64,000 nucleotides of DNA from an uncultured Porphyromonadaceae bacterium (GCA_937892215.1 CALAVE010000032.1:1-64000), one strand, 5' to 3'. Positions 16,701 through 24,973 are shown, counted from the first letter of the stretch. Numbers and translations: made by a program. The notes: a model not told the origin generated them from the sequence alone.

Positions 16701-17267
16701 TCCGGTTCCCGCGGCCGGCGAGTAGGGCTGAATGGTGTAGCCCTTGTAGAGCAGCCCCTTGTCGTATAATTGTTTGAGTAGCCACCAGAGCGACTCGATG
16801 TAACTGTTCTTATAGGTGATGTAGGGGTCTTTCATGTCAACCCAGTATCCCATCTTGTGAGTGAGGTCTTCCCACTCGCGAGTGTATTTCATCACTTCCT
16901 TGCGGCAAGTGGCGTTATAGTCGTCAACGGTGATTTTGGTCCCGATGTCCTCCTTGGTTATACCCAGAGCCTTTTCCACGCCCAGTTCCACGGGAAGTCC
17001 GTGAGTGTCCCAGCCGGCCTTTCGCAGCACCTGATAGCCCTTCATGGTCTTATATCGGCAGACGATGTCTTTCAGCGTGCGAGCCATGACGTGGTGTATG
17101 CCCGGCATACCGTTGGCCGATGGCGGTCCCTCATAGAAGACGAACGAAGGCGCACCTTCGCGCTCGCTGATGCTGGCGGCAAACACATTTTCCTCGTCCC
17201 ATTTCTTGAGGACTTCCTTATTGACTTCGCTGAGGTTGAATTTGTTGTATTCGTTAAATTTCTTCAT
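13761..17267 (-). CDS. ileS: Isoleucyl-tRNA synthetase
   Basis: A 1168-residue class I synthetase charging tRNA-Ile. The ATP site motif is the variant PPSANGMPGIHHVMART in place of the canonical HIGH context, and KMSKR occurs within NKMSKRLGNAVDPF. The CP1 editing domain (about residues 200-400) includes TTPWTLPSNTALC. HHVM plus a length near 1170 without the C-terminal zinc cysteines seen in E. coli-type enzymes fits the type 2 (eukaryote-like, often mupirocin-insensitive) IleRS. That subtype call is inferred from motifs. The gene heads the ileS-dksA-like-lspA-DUF4296 run, 64 bp downstream of ddl. Confidence 0.96.
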   Translation of the reverse strand: MKKFNEYNKFNLSEVNKEVLKKWDEENVFAASISEREGAPSFVFYEGPPSANGMPGIHHVMARTLKDIVCRYKTMKGYQVLRKAGWDTHGLPVELGVEKALGITKEDIGTKITVDDYNATCRKEVMKYTREWEDLTHKMGYWVDMKDPYITYKNSYIESLWWLLKQLYDKGLLYKGYTIQPYSPAAGTGLSSHELNMPGCYRDVKDETATAEFSVKDEGHMVVEEIKRKAEPRFAQNIRILAWTTTPWTLPSNTALCIGPKIQYVAVESFNPYTGAPAVYVLAKERLSAYFKPEGAELDLNSYAKGDKVIPFRVIAEFGGKDLLGIRYNQLFPWVKPVDKINDEIVGNDNAFRVIPGDYVTTEDGTGIVHIAPTFGADDASVAKAAGIPSLFMINRNMETRPMVDFSGKYWKLEDLDPDFVKRFVNVELYKQYEGAFVKNAYDPKFTIDGKYDEAAANKAEDLNVVLCIRMKQDGVAFKIEKHVHNYPHCWRTDKPILYYPLDSWFIRSTACKDRMVELNKTINWKPEHTGTGRFGKWLENLNDWNLSRSRYWGTPLPIWRSADGEEKCIGSIRELYDEIEKAVAAGVMKSNPYKEKGFIPGDYSDENYNRIDIHRPYVDYITLVSNSGKPMKRELDLIDVWFDSGSMPYAQLHYPFENKELIDSRKFYPADFIAEGVDQTRGWFFTLHAIGTMVFDSIAFKSVISNGLVLDKNGNKMSKRLGNAVDPFKAIEDYGTDPLRWYMISNSSPWDNLKFDRAGVEEVSRKFFGTLYNTYSFFALYANVDGFDPTAPQVPMNERPEIDRWVISLLNSLIREVDSQLHDYEPTRAARAISDFVGENLSNWYVRLNRKRFWGGGMTQDKLAAYQTLHQCLETVARLMAPIAPFFSDRLYRDLTGSEKSVHLALFPKPSDEVIDKALEERMQIAQNITSMVLSLRKKKNIKVRQPLTGIMIPVADEHQKAAIQAVANLIISEVNVKSIKYVGNNEGILVKRVKPDFKKLGPRYGKIMKDLAATLTSMPQPDIIAFERDGVFRTDISGTPAQVTLDDVEIISEDIPGWLVANEGNLTVALDITITDELRQEGVARDLVNRIQNLRKSKDFDITDKIRLTIEPNDNITDVLKSFGDYIANQVLATDITVEPISPKLQADELDMDGWMLRIAIEINNL

Positions 17268-17331
17268 TGCTTAAGATAGTTCTTATTAGTTTTACCGGCT
17301 TGATGCCGGGAAAAGTTATTTGAGGTGTGTT

Positions 17332-18513
17332 CTATTTGAGTTTACCGCCTTTCACTCCCTTGCCCATAGAGAAGATGTTGGCATCGAAGTTGGTGGTCTT
17401 GTTGCCCTGCTCACGCTTGCGCTTGATGGCGAGTTTCACCAGCCTGTCCATGAGTTCGCTGAACGAGAAACCGTTACCGTTGTTCTCCCAGAGGTAGAAA
17501 GAGAGCGAGCCCGGGATGGTGTTAATTTCGTTGACGAAGATTTCACCGCTCTTGCCATCGATCATCACGTCCACTCGAGCCACGCCGTGGCATGAGAGGA
17601 CGCGGAACGTCTCACCGGCGAGGAACTGAATGCGGCGAGTGGTATCGCCTGGCAGGTCGGCGGGGAAGCGTTTGGACGAAGCCTGCATACCCTTGGCCCC
17701 CTTGTGCCCGCCCATGTACTTGTCCTCGTAACTGAGTATGTCGCCGCTCATTATGGGCTGCTCCAGTACCGAAGTCTCGTAGTCGTCGCAGTCGCCCAGT
17801 ACGGCGCAGTTAATCTCCTGCAGGTCCTCCACCATGTCTTCCACGATGATGCGTGTGGAATAGATTTCGGCATCGTTAATCTTTTCGATGAGTTCCTCGC
17901 GGTTGGCCGCCTTACCGATGCCCACGCTGGAGCCCAGGTTGGCGGGTTTCACAATCACCGGATATCCCAGTTCATCCTCGATGCGCTTGATGAGAGCGTC
18001 TTGCTGACGGAACCACTGCTTGTCGGTGAACCAGACGTAGTCCACCACCGGAATGCCCTCCTGGCGTAGAATCATCTTCATGGTGATTTTGTCCATGCCG
18101 TTGGCGCTGGCAAGCGTGTTGCAACCGGCGTATGGGATGCCTATGGTCTCGAGCACACCCTCGAAAGTGCCGTCCTCGCAGTTGGAGCCGTGCAGCACGG
18201 GAATCACCACGTCGAGTTTTGTGAGTATGTCGGAGCCAAAGAGCGGCTTTTTCTCTTTATAGAGGTTATAGTTGCCAAACTCGGGGCGCATATACACCTG
18301 AGTGCATTTTTCAAGGAGAGACTTGATGTCGCGGTAGTTAGCCACGTCGAAAAGAGCCTCGCCGGTGAACCACAGTCCCTGCTTGGTGATGTAGATGGGT
18401 GTCACGTCGTATTTTTCCCTGTCGATGGCGTGCATAGCCTGAGAAGCCGAAATCACGGATATTTCGTGCTCGGTGGACCGTCCGCCAAAGAATACTCCAA
18501 TATTTGTTTTCAT
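17332..18513 (-). CDS. ddl: D-alanine--D-alanine ligase
   Basis: A 393-residue ATP-grasp ligase joining two D-alanines for the peptidoglycan stem. Motifs: VFFGGRSTEHEISVISA, PVLHGSNCEDGTFEG, PVIVKPANLGSSVG (ATP-grasp) and EIFVNEINTIPGSL (metal ligands). The omega-loop reads YEDKYMGG with Tyr at the position where D-Ala-D-Lac ligases carry Phe, favouring true D-Ala-D-Ala activity. I start at the ATG at 18513; a TTG two codons upstream is less likely. At about 393 residues it is longer than the usual 300-350. It follows the membrane MurF-like gene by 50 bp, so ligase and consumer of the dipeptide are cotranscribed. Confidence 0.9.
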   Translation of the reverse strand: MKTNIGVFFGGRSTEHEISVISASQAMHAIDREKYDVTPIYITKQGLWFTGEALFDVANYRDIKSLLEKCTQVYMRPEFGNYNLYKEKKPLFGSDILTKLDVVIPVLHGSNCEDGTFEGVLETIGIPYAGCNTLASANGMDKITMKMILRQEGIPVVDYVWFTDKQWFRQQDALIKRIEDELGYPVIVKPANLGSSVGIGKAANREELIEKINDAEIYSTRIIVEDMVEDLQEINCAVLGDCDDYETSVLEQPIMSGDILSYEDKYMGGHKGAKGMQASSKRFPADLPGDTTRRIQFLAGETFRVLSCHGVARVDVMIDGKSGEIFVNEINTIPGSLSFYLWENNGNGFSFSELMDRLVKLAIKRKREQGNKTTNFDANIFSMGKGVKGGKLK

Positions 18514-18563
18514 CGTCAAAAGAAAGTTTTGAATTAAATTTCAGTATGATTAATTGCGGTAAA

Positions 18564-20147
18564 TCACTTGAACGTGTCGGGCAGGTCGTTTTCGTAGAGC
18601 ACTGTGTCGCCCGGGGCGGCGATGTTGGCGAGAGTGAGCTGCGCGTCGTTCAGAGAGTTGACCACATATAAGTTCTTTTCGTTGAATCCGTTGCTCTTGA
18701 TACCGTCCACGATGGCGTCGCGGTTGTACTGTCCCACGATGATGGCGATGTCGCAGGTCTCGGCAATGTGGCAACCGAATGCCTTGTTGAGTTCCACCTG
18801 TTCGCTACCCAGTTCAATCATGCCCGGCGTGATGACAATGCGCTTGCCGGTGTTCATGTGGCTGAGCACGTCGAGTGCCATACGGGAGCCGGTGGGATTG
18901 GAATTATAGGCATCGTCGATGATGGTGATGCCTCCGGCCGAGCGTTTCACGTTGAGCCGGTGCTCCACCTGCTCAATCTTGCTCACGGCATACTGTATCT
19001 TCTCGTCTTCCACTCCCAATTCCACGGCGATAGCGACCGCCGCGATGAGGTTGGAGATATTACATTCGCCCACAAGACGCGTGGAGAGCGGGATACTCTT
19101 GCCGTGACCGTGCACGGTGAATGTGGTGCCGTGGCTGCTGTATCGCACGTCGGTAGCGAAGAAGTCGATACCATCGCCCGCGTTAACAGAGTATCTGAGT
19201 GCGGGGACGTTAGTGACCTGCCGGTTGGCAACCCACTCAAAGTCGTTGTTGAGCACCACAAGGCCGTCGGCAGGGAGAGCGTCGGCAAGTTCAAACTTGG
19301 TTCGCTGCACGTTGTCAATAGTCTTGAACGTTTCCAGGTGCTGCTTCCCCACGGCGGTGATGATGCCGTAGCGCGGGTGCGCTATGTCGCATATTTCCTT
19401 GATGTCGCCCGGCTTCTTGGCACCCATTTCGCAGATGAAAATCTCGTTGTAGGGCTGCATGTGCTCGCGAATGGTGCGAACCACACCCATGGTGGTGTTG
19501 AAACTGCCCGGAGTCATCAGCACGGAGAATTTCTCGCTGAGGATGCGGTTAAGGTAATGCTTGGTGCTGGTCTTGCCGTAACTGCCGGTGATACCGATGA
19601 CGGTAAGCCCCGGCATCTGCTCGAGGCGCCGCTTGGCGTCGCGGACAAACCCGCTTGCAATGTGCTTCTCCACCGGATGCAGCGCAAAGTTAACCGCGAT
19701 GGTGACCAGATAAGAGAACGAAAGCAACAGCAGAGCGGTGAGCACAGCGTGGTAGAGGCTGCTGAGCACCGCCACAGCGACTATTATGGCAATGAGCAGA
19801 AGCATTTCGGCCGCGAACATGCGCTTGACACGCTTGGTGAAGACCAGCGGCAATTTGTGCTTCTCGCGGTAGGCATAGACGCACTGCGCTATGAGGCAGG
19901 CCATGATGATGGAAAGGTTATAGACGTTGGTACCCACATAGGTGACCAGCATCATCACCAGAGCGGTGAAAGTGATTACGCGCTTCACGGTGATGTGTTC
20001 CTCGCTCGTTCGGAGCCACTTGATGTATCGGCTGTTGAAGTAACTGTTCTGCTGCAGCATCTGCAGGTCCCATTTTACCATGAAAAAGAGTTCCACGATG
20101 GTGACTGCGATGAATGCGATGTAAACTATGTTAAGTGTTTGTTCCAT
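18564..20147 (-). CDS. Membrane-anchored MurF-like Mur ligase
   Basis: A 527-residue protein starting MEQTLNIVYIAF; upstream in-frame codons were excluded because they overlap the preceding gene. The first 165 residues hold about five transmembrane helices. A full Mur ligase follows: P-loop GITGSYGKTSTK near residue 190, the central EMGAKKPGDI and TAVGKQHLETF motifs, and the C-terminal domain DDAYNSNPTGS typical of MurF. It should add D-Ala-D-Ala (made by the adjacent Ddl) to a UDP-MurNAc tripeptide or a related acceptor, but at the membrane. Ordinary MurF is soluble and about 430-450 residues, so this is a distinct paralogue type. It lies 11 bp after the alpha/beta hydrolase gene. Confidence 0.82.
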   Translation of the reverse strand: MEQTLNIVYIAFIAVTIVELFFMVKWDLQMLQQNSYFNSRYIKWLRTSEEHITVKRVITFTALVMMLVTYVGTNVYNLSIIMACLIAQCVYAYREKHKLPLVFTKRVKRMFAAEMLLLIAIIVAVAVLSSLYHAVLTALLLLSFSYLVTIAVNFALHPVEKHIASGFVRDAKRRLEQMPGLTVIGITGSYGKTSTKHYLNRILSEKFSVLMTPGSFNTTMGVVRTIREHMQPYNEIFICEMGAKKPGDIKEICDIAHPRYGIITAVGKQHLETFKTIDNVQRTKFELADALPADGLVVLNNDFEWVANRQVTNVPALRYSVNAGDGIDFFATDVRYSSHGTTFTVHGHGKSIPLSTRLVGECNISNLIAAVAIAVELGVEDEKIQYAVSKIEQVEHRLNVKRSAGGITIIDDAYNSNPTGSRMALDVLSHMNTGKRIVITPGMIELGSEQVELNKAFGCHIAETCDIAIIVGQYNRDAIVDGIKSNGFNEKNLYVVNSLNDAQLTLANIAAPGDTVLYENDLPDTFK

Positions 20148-20158
20148 TGATAAGTCTT

Positions 20159-20923
20159 TTACTCGGATGTCATGAATGAATTGAGAACGGCGGCAAACTG
20201 CACCGGGTTGTCGAGAAAACTGTAGTGTCCGCAACCGGGGAACGATACCAGCCCTACATCGGGGATAAGGCGTTCCATTGTCTTGGCGTCGCTGAGTGGC
20301 GTGGCGGTGTCGTTCTCTCCCCATATAAGCAGGGTGGGGCACTGGATGTGAGGCATGCAGTTCTTGAGGTCGGTGTTGACGAGCCGGCTCATGATGGCAC
20401 GCATACGCGGTGACGACGCGGCGTAGTCGGCGCTGCCGGCACGCTTGCGGAAGCGTTCCAGGAATTTTTCCCCGCGCTCATGTCCCATGAGCAGGTGCGC
20501 CAAGTGCTTAACGGTCTTGTAACTGTAAACCTTCCAGTAATAGCGAAGAGAGCGTTGCGGCTTGATACCTGCGGCATCCACGAGCACCATCTTGCTGACG
20601 GGGTGGTGTGATGCGTACTTGATGGCGACACGTCCGCCGTGCGAATGGCCGATGAGAATGGGGTCTTGAATGCCCTCGATGCGAATGAGTTCTTCCAACA
20701 TGCGGTCGTACTCGTCCACGCCCCAGACTGAATCGGGTTCGGTGCTGGCGCCACACCCCGGGAAGTCGATGTTAATCACCTTGAACTTGCCAACGAGCAC
20801 ATTCTCAATGCTTGCCACAGTGGTGTGGTTGCACCCCCATCCGTGCATAAGCACCACGGGGCTACCCTCACCGCTGACGGTGTAGGCAATTCTAACTCCC
20901 ATTATTTCAGCCACTTTTTCCAT
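20159..20923 (-). CDS. Alpha/beta hydrolase of the MurF-Ddl operon
   Basis: A 254-residue cytosolic alpha/beta-hydrolase. The oxyanion region VLMHGWGCNH, the nucleophile elbow GHSHGG (Ser near residue 96), the acid loop WGENDTATP and the catalytic His in GCGHYSFLDNP are all present. The substrate is unknown. It is the first gene of an operon with a membrane MurF-like ligase (11-bp gap) and Ddl, so a role in cell-wall precursor or D-amino-acid-ester chemistry is plausible but inferred only from context. A promoter with an overlapping inverted repeat lies 20 bp upstream. Confidence 0.82.
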   Translation of the reverse strand: MEKVAEIMGVRIAYTVSGEGSPVVLMHGWGCNHTTVASIENVLVGKFKVINIDFPGCGASTEPDSVWGVDEYDRMLEELIRIEGIQDPILIGHSHGGRVAIKYASHHPVSKMVLVDAAGIKPQRSLRYYWKVYSYKTVKHLAHLLMGHERGEKFLERFRKRAGSADYAASSPRMRAIMSRLVNTDLKNCMPHIQCPTLLIWGENDTATPLSDAKTMERLIPDVGLVSFPGCGHYSFLDNPVQFAAVLNSFMTSE

Positions 20924-20942
20924 ATAGTCTTAAAATAACCTA

Positions 20943-20978
20943 CAAAGGTAGTGAATAGTTAGCACTTTTTCACTACCT
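20943..20978 (-). promoter_or_regulatory. Promoter -7 box overlapped by a 10-bp inverted repeat
   Basis: TACCTTTG (20950-20943, minus strand) is a perfect -7 element upstream of the hydrolase-murF-ddl operon. A perfect inverted repeat AGGTAGTGAA (20946-20955) / TTCACTACCT (20969-20978) with 13-bp spacing overlaps it and covers the spacer, as a repressor operator would. No good -33 TTG is seen. Confidence 0.55.
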
Positions 20979-21038
20979 ACGGGCGAGTTTTTTGCAAGAA
21001 ATTCGTCGCGTGAAAGTTGGAAAGAGGGTGTATGAAAG

Positions 21039-21065
21039 AAGGCGGGCCGCTGAGCAGTCCGCCTT
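21039..21065 (-). terminator. Terminator hairpin after the LRR pseudogene
   Basis: AAGGCGG (21039-21045) pairs with CCGCCTT (21059-21065) around a 13-nt loop. A second GC-rich hairpin (about 21068-21098) lies closer to the pseudogene stop. Confidence 0.5.
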
Positions 21066-21125
21066 AGTTATGTCCGACACGGTCATCGGGCCGAGCCGGG
21101 TTAAGTTCTGAATAGAGGATTGGGG

Positions 21126-22945
21126 TTAATTGCCCATGGTGATGTTAGCGAGCGCTACGACATCGGCAACGTCGATGTTGCCGTTACCGCTCACGTCGGC
21201 GTTTTCGGCCACGAAAGTGCCCGAAGAGTCGCCCATGACATGGTTGGCGAGAGCCACCACGTCGCTCACGTCCACGTTACCGTCGCCGTTCACGTCGCCC
21301 AGGAGGGCACCGCCGGTGAGGTCATCTGTGATGGGGGTGAAGTCCTTCCACTGGTCGGCAGTCTGATACGCACTGAGGTGAGTGGGCAGGACGTGGAGCG
21401 TGCCCTCTTTTTCAACGCCGTAGAATACCTCGGAGCCAAGTGTGACGTTGGCCGGATTAGGATAGGATTCAATCCGCTCGATGCCGGAGCAGTTGTAAAA
21501 CGCGCGCTCGCCGATGGACTTGACGGAGGCCGGGATGACGAACTCAGTGAGTTCGAGGCAGTTGCGGAACGCCCTTGCGCCGATTGACTGAACGGACTCG
21601 CCCATTTCAAAACCGGAGATTACGCTGCAGTTGCTGAACGCGCGGTCGACGATGGTTATTACTGAAGCCGGAATGGAGACTTGCTCCAGCGCGTCGCAGT
21701 ACTCGAACGCCTCGTTGCCGATGGAGGTCACAGAGTTGCCGATGGTGAGGCTTGTGAGGTTCTCGCACTGGTTGAAAGCACCGTCGCCTATGGTAGTGAC
21801 TGAGTTAGGAATGATGACGGTCTGGAGGTTAGAGCAAGCCTCAAACGCGTCGGCGCCGATTGATGTCAATGCCGAGCCGCCGGAAACCTTAGTGAGGCCG
21901 TAGCACCAAAGGAAGGCACGGTCGCTAATGGCGGTGACTGTGTTAGGGATGGACAGTTCCTTGATTTCAGTCAGGTTCATGTAATACAGGTGGTGGGCAT
22001 AGTAGAGCGGGTTGGAGGCTTCGTTGGCGAAACTGATGCCGCACCATGCCGAGATGTTGTTCATGTTGACCTTATTCAAAGCCGTGCAGCCCAGAAACGC
22101 GTCTTCGCCGATGGCATTCACCCCGGTGCCTATATGGATATTATTCAGACCCGTGCAGCCACTAAACGCACTCTTTCCGATGGTTGTTACCGAGTTGGGG
22201 ATACTGACAGAAGTCAACCCCGTCTTTTGATACATGAATTTTTCGGGAAGAGACTCCACGTTTGTGCCGATGGACAGTGATGTTATAGGACTATCGGGGA
22301 AACGTTCGTTGGGAGCATCACAATTACGAGCATTCCATGTGAGGTTGAGCAGGTTAGTACATTCGTAAAATGACGACATACCTATGCTTTCCACAGATTC
22401 GCCTATCGTAAGGTCTGTCAGCCCAGAGCAGCCCGACAGCGCCGCTTCGTCTATATTCAATACAGAATTGGGTATAGTAAGGCTTGTCAGCGCGGTGCAT
22501 CTCATAAACGCACCGGTTCCGATAATGGTAACAGAACTCCCTAAGTTAATGTTGTTAAGGCCGGAGCTGGAGAACGCATAATCTCCTATCTATTCTACCG
22601 AGTTGGGAATACTGACAGATGTCAGACTCGTGCACCTTGTGAACGCTCTCGTTTCAATATCTACAACTGTATTAGGAAGACTGACTCCTCGCAAATTAAG
22701 ATAGCCTGCGAAAGCTTCCATACCTATTTTCGTTACGGTGTAGGTCTTGCCTGCTGCATCACTCACAGTACTCGGTATGATAAGAAAATCCTTGTATTCA
22801 TAATTATCCCTTTTTATTACGGTAACTGTGGTACCGTCTGAATTGACTCTATATGCGAAAATACCTGAGATAAAATCGTAGGCTTGAGCCGAAAATACGC
22901 CAAGTAGCGTAAGTATTGCCGTGAAGATTGATTTTTGATATTCAT
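21126..22945 (-). pseudogene. BspA-type leucine-rich-repeat protein with dockerin-like C terminus, broken
   Basis: A surface or secreted LRR protein with many copies of the LTSLTIPNSVTTIGDGAF-type repeat, ending in two dockerin-like calcium loops (DVNGDGNVDVSDVVALAN and DVSGNGNIDVADVVALAN). Two lesions break it. First, the ATG at 22945 opens MNIK and then the frame slips by one at a run of five T (22932-22936); one extra base would join it to KSIFTAILTLLGVFSAQAYDF, a perfect signal peptide. Second, an in-frame TAG (minus strand, 22592-22590) interrupts SIPNSVE-stop-IGDYAF inside a repeat. From 22503 downstream the frame is open (459 codons) but would lack an export signal. Sequencing error could explain one lesion, less easily both. 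Confidence 0.82.
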
Positions 22946-23079
22946 AAAAACTGATTTAGATGTTAATTAATGGTTTCTCGATAATTCTTACTTGATTTGG
23001 CAAATATATACAACATTTCTTTAATTAACAATAATTTATAATTACCTCCCCAATTATTAACATTTTTAACATAGGCTGC

Positions 23080-23142
23080 GGGGACTGAATAGTTACCGGG
23101 GATAGGGTAACTAAACACGAATAGTTACGGGGACTGAATAGT
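23080..23142. repeat. Short direct repeats GGGGACTGAATAGT
   Basis: GGGGACTGAATAGT occurs at 23080-23093 and 23129-23142, with GAATAGTTAC also repeated between. It lies in the gap upstream of the broken LRR gene. No function evident. Confidence 0.6.
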
Positions 23143-23160
23143 GGCCGAAGAGCCTCCGGG

Positions 23161-23188
23161 GTTAAATCCTAATGGCCGATTCGGGTTA
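23161..23188 (-). repeat. 3'-end palindrome family, copy A (degenerate)
   Basis: Overlaps the stop of the YARHG gene. On that gene's strand it reads TAACCCGAATCGGCC followed by ATTAGG, matching copy D at 60417-60454 on one side of the core; the other arm has diverged. The core CATTAGG is on the coding strand, as in copies B, C and D. Confidence 0.55.
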
Positions 23189-24307
23189 GAGGTCTTGCTC
23201 GACGCTGCGGATGAGGTTATAGTTGAACTTCTCGATAGCGGTGAGCCGGACCGGGCCGGCGGCTTTCTTGTACCACGTTTGCGCGTCGAAATAGCGCTGG
23301 GTGTCGGGGTCGCGGAAAGAGTCGCCGTGTCGGGCATAGATTTCGCCTCGCATGAGAGTGAGCACCTCGCGCGGGAATAGCCTGAGCAACTGGTGGGAGA
23401 GAGGAATGACAGAAGTGAAGGGCCATTGTCCGTGAATTCCCTGATAAGGAGACTGGACTCGGCGCAACTCAGAACCGGATTCCACTCGAGGATTGTGGTC
23501 GACGAATTTCTGGTCTTGGACGACGGTGACAAGCATACCGGCGGCAGTCATCGTGAGTTGCCACTGCATGGGCCCCATAATGGCTCCGGCGCCGCCCCCG
23601 CCGGGCATCTGGCCGTAGCGTTCGCTACCGGGGTCGCCGTGGCTCATGCGACCGTCGCCGTATAGTATATCGAGGGCAAGCCCACCGTCAGAAGGCATGA
23701 AGGCGTCGAAGACACCAGGGTCGGTGTCGAACGAGTTGCCTTTGTAAAAATCCATTTTGGGTCCGAAAACGGCATGGTTGCCGTCGGGGGTCTCATAGTT
23801 ACCGGCCAGGACGAACATTAGCGGCAGTTTCCACCGGTTGTTATATGCTTCGTCGGCAGAGTAGCAGTAGTAGGCGTATATGGGTTGGCCGTCCTTGCCA
23901 CGTCCCACCAGCATATTGTAGTTGCCGTATCGCTCCAGCGTGAAAATCGGGCTTGAGGTTTCCTCAAATGTGATGTGCCCCCCGGGTTTAACCTCCATGG
24001 CGTGGAAGGGGTCGCCCATAGCGTCGGGGTCAGCACCTTCGTAGTCGCTCAGAAGAAAAGTTCGGGTATCGGAGTCGTAGGAGGCGATGGCGCGGAAAAG
24101 TCCGTTGGACCATAAGGTGGATGTGAACAGGTGCTTATTTGGTGAAAGCACTTGTCTCTTGGCATAGCGAGCCTTCATGTCGGCGGCTACGCTTTCGTGG
24201 AAAGTACGGATAAATTCGTCACTGTCGTATCGGCTTGTTACGGGAGTGAATTGTGCTGACATCTGCAGAGAGATTAATGTGGTGATGAGTAGAAGAAACT
24301 GTTTCAT
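23186..24307 (-). CDS. Secreted YARHG-domain protein
   Basis: A 373-residue exported protein with a Sec signal ending at MSAQF (about residue 19). The C terminus carries a YARHG domain (LMRGEIYARHGDSFRDPDTQRYF followed by TWYK), an extracellular domain often found in cell-envelope proteins. The N-terminal 290 residues are a Bacteroidetes-type module I cannot name, with a glycine-rich loop (QMPGGGGAGAIMGP). It stands alone with its own strong promoter and a copy of the CATTAGG palindrome at its stop. Function unknown; a role at the cell surface is inferred. Confidence 0.75.
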   Translation of the reverse strand: MKQFLLLITTLISLQMSAQFTPVTSRYDSDEFIRTFHESVAADMKARYAKRQVLSPNKHLFTSTLWSNGLFRAIASYDSDTRTFLLSDYEGADPDAMGDPFHAMEVKPGGHITFEETSSPIFTLERYGNYNMLVGRGKDGQPIYAYYCYSADEAYNNRWKLPLMFVLAGNYETPDGNHAVFGPKMDFYKGNSFDTDPGVFDAFMPSDGGLALDILYGDGRMSHGDPGSERYGQMPGGGGAGAIMGPMQWQLTMTAAGMLVTVVQDQKFVDHNPRVESGSELRRVQSPYQGIHGQWPFTSVIPLSHQLLRLFPREVLTLMRGEIYARHGDSFRDPDTQRYFDAQTWYKKAAGPVRLTAIEKFNYNLIRSVEQDL

Positions 24308-24336
24308 AATAAATGATGTAGGGAATAAAATTTTTC

Positions 24337-24367
24337 CAAAGTTACGAAAAAAAGTGTCACTTGCAAA
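24337..24367 (-). promoter_or_regulatory. Promoter of the YARHG gene
   Basis: TTTG (24367-24364), 19 bp, TAACTTTG (24344-24337): a perfect Bacteroidetes promoter. An 11-bp palindrome AAGTGTCACTT (24352-24362) fills the spacer and could be an operator. Confidence 0.7.
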
Positions 24368-24437
24368 ATTATGTGTGATTGCGATGGTAACGCCGTGTGG
24401 TTAACGCGTAGTAGGCACAGGTCTTTGCAGGTGGCAC

Positions 24438-24468
24438 AAAAAAACTCCCGGTCAGCCGGGAGTTTTTT
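24438..24468. terminator. Bidirectional intrinsic terminator
   Basis: ACTCCCGG (24444-24451) and CCGGGAGT (24456-24463) form a stem flanked by an A-run on one side and a T-run on the other, a textbook terminator on both strands. It ends transcription from the broken gene at 24524-24947. Confidence 0.85.
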
Positions 24469-24491
24469 GTGGGGTAGTGTTGTGGATTGTT

Positions 24492-24524
24492 TATCCCAAA
24501 TAGGCCTAATGACCGATTTGGTTT
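24492..24524 (-). repeat. 3'-end palindrome family, copy B
   Basis: Palindromic CCAAAT (24496-24501) ... ATTTGG (24516-24521) with core CATTAGG on the minus strand (24511-24505), directly after the stop of the 24524-24947 pseudogene. Same family as 23161, 42871 and 60417. Confidence 0.6.
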
Positions 24525-24947
24525 TATTGAATCACAATCTTCATGCCGTTGTTGATGTAAATGCCGCTTTGAGTGGGCTTTCCGTTGAGTTCCACGTCGA
24601 ACGGCAGCGTGAGCGTGTGTCCGTTGCCCAAGAAAGTTCCGCAGAAGCGACGATTGCCTGTTGCACTGTTCTCGGTGTAGTACTGTCCACCGATGGGCGG
24701 TATCTGTCCCCACATTTTGAAGTCAACTGACATTTCAAGCCTGAAATAAACACCTTCAAAAGTGTTACCTGCTTTTACTTCATCGGATAACTCAACGAAG
24801 TGCCTTGGATTGTAGATTTGATAGGGCCTTTTCCGCTGTGCCATCTCCGCCGCCGAAAGTGCTGGCGGCCCACATTGTAGCGGGCATGGTGAGTAGCATT
24901 ATCGCCACTGCGACGAATGTTCTCCAGAATGTCTGCTTAGTACACAT
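24524..24947 (-). pseudogene. Remnant of a secreted GLUG-type repeat protein
   Basis: Starting at 24947, MCTKQTFWRTFVAVAIMLL gives a signal peptide followed by STFGGGDGTAEK. The frame then shifts by one base near 24830, and the homologous continuation PYQIYNPRHFVELSDEV runs in the next frame to FCGTFLGNGHTLTLPF. The order 'GGDGTAEKPYQI...EGVYFRLEMSVDF...FCGTFLGNGHT' is that of long Bacteroidetes surface proteins with GLUG-like repeats. Here the middle of the protein is missing and the sequence jumps to a C-terminal NGKPTQSGIYINNGMKIVIQ tail like those of exported proteins. Both the frameshift and the internal loss indicate a decayed gene. Confidence 0.72.
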
Positions 24948-24973
24948 AATAATATCAGTCAAGTTAATGAAAA

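Noticed and set aside
14655..16769. 704-codon plus-strand open frame opposite ileS
   Set aside because: Antisense to an intact synthetase with all motifs; the translation has no recognisable family.
17323..17335. A full second copy of the 66-240 palindrome near the ddl stop
   Set aside because: Only the 13-base tip matches; no inner or right arm follows. Recorded as a partial match only.
18768..20150. 460-codon plus-strand open frame opposite the MurF-like gene
   Set aside because: Antisense shadow of a gene with a clear P-loop and Mur ligase motifs.
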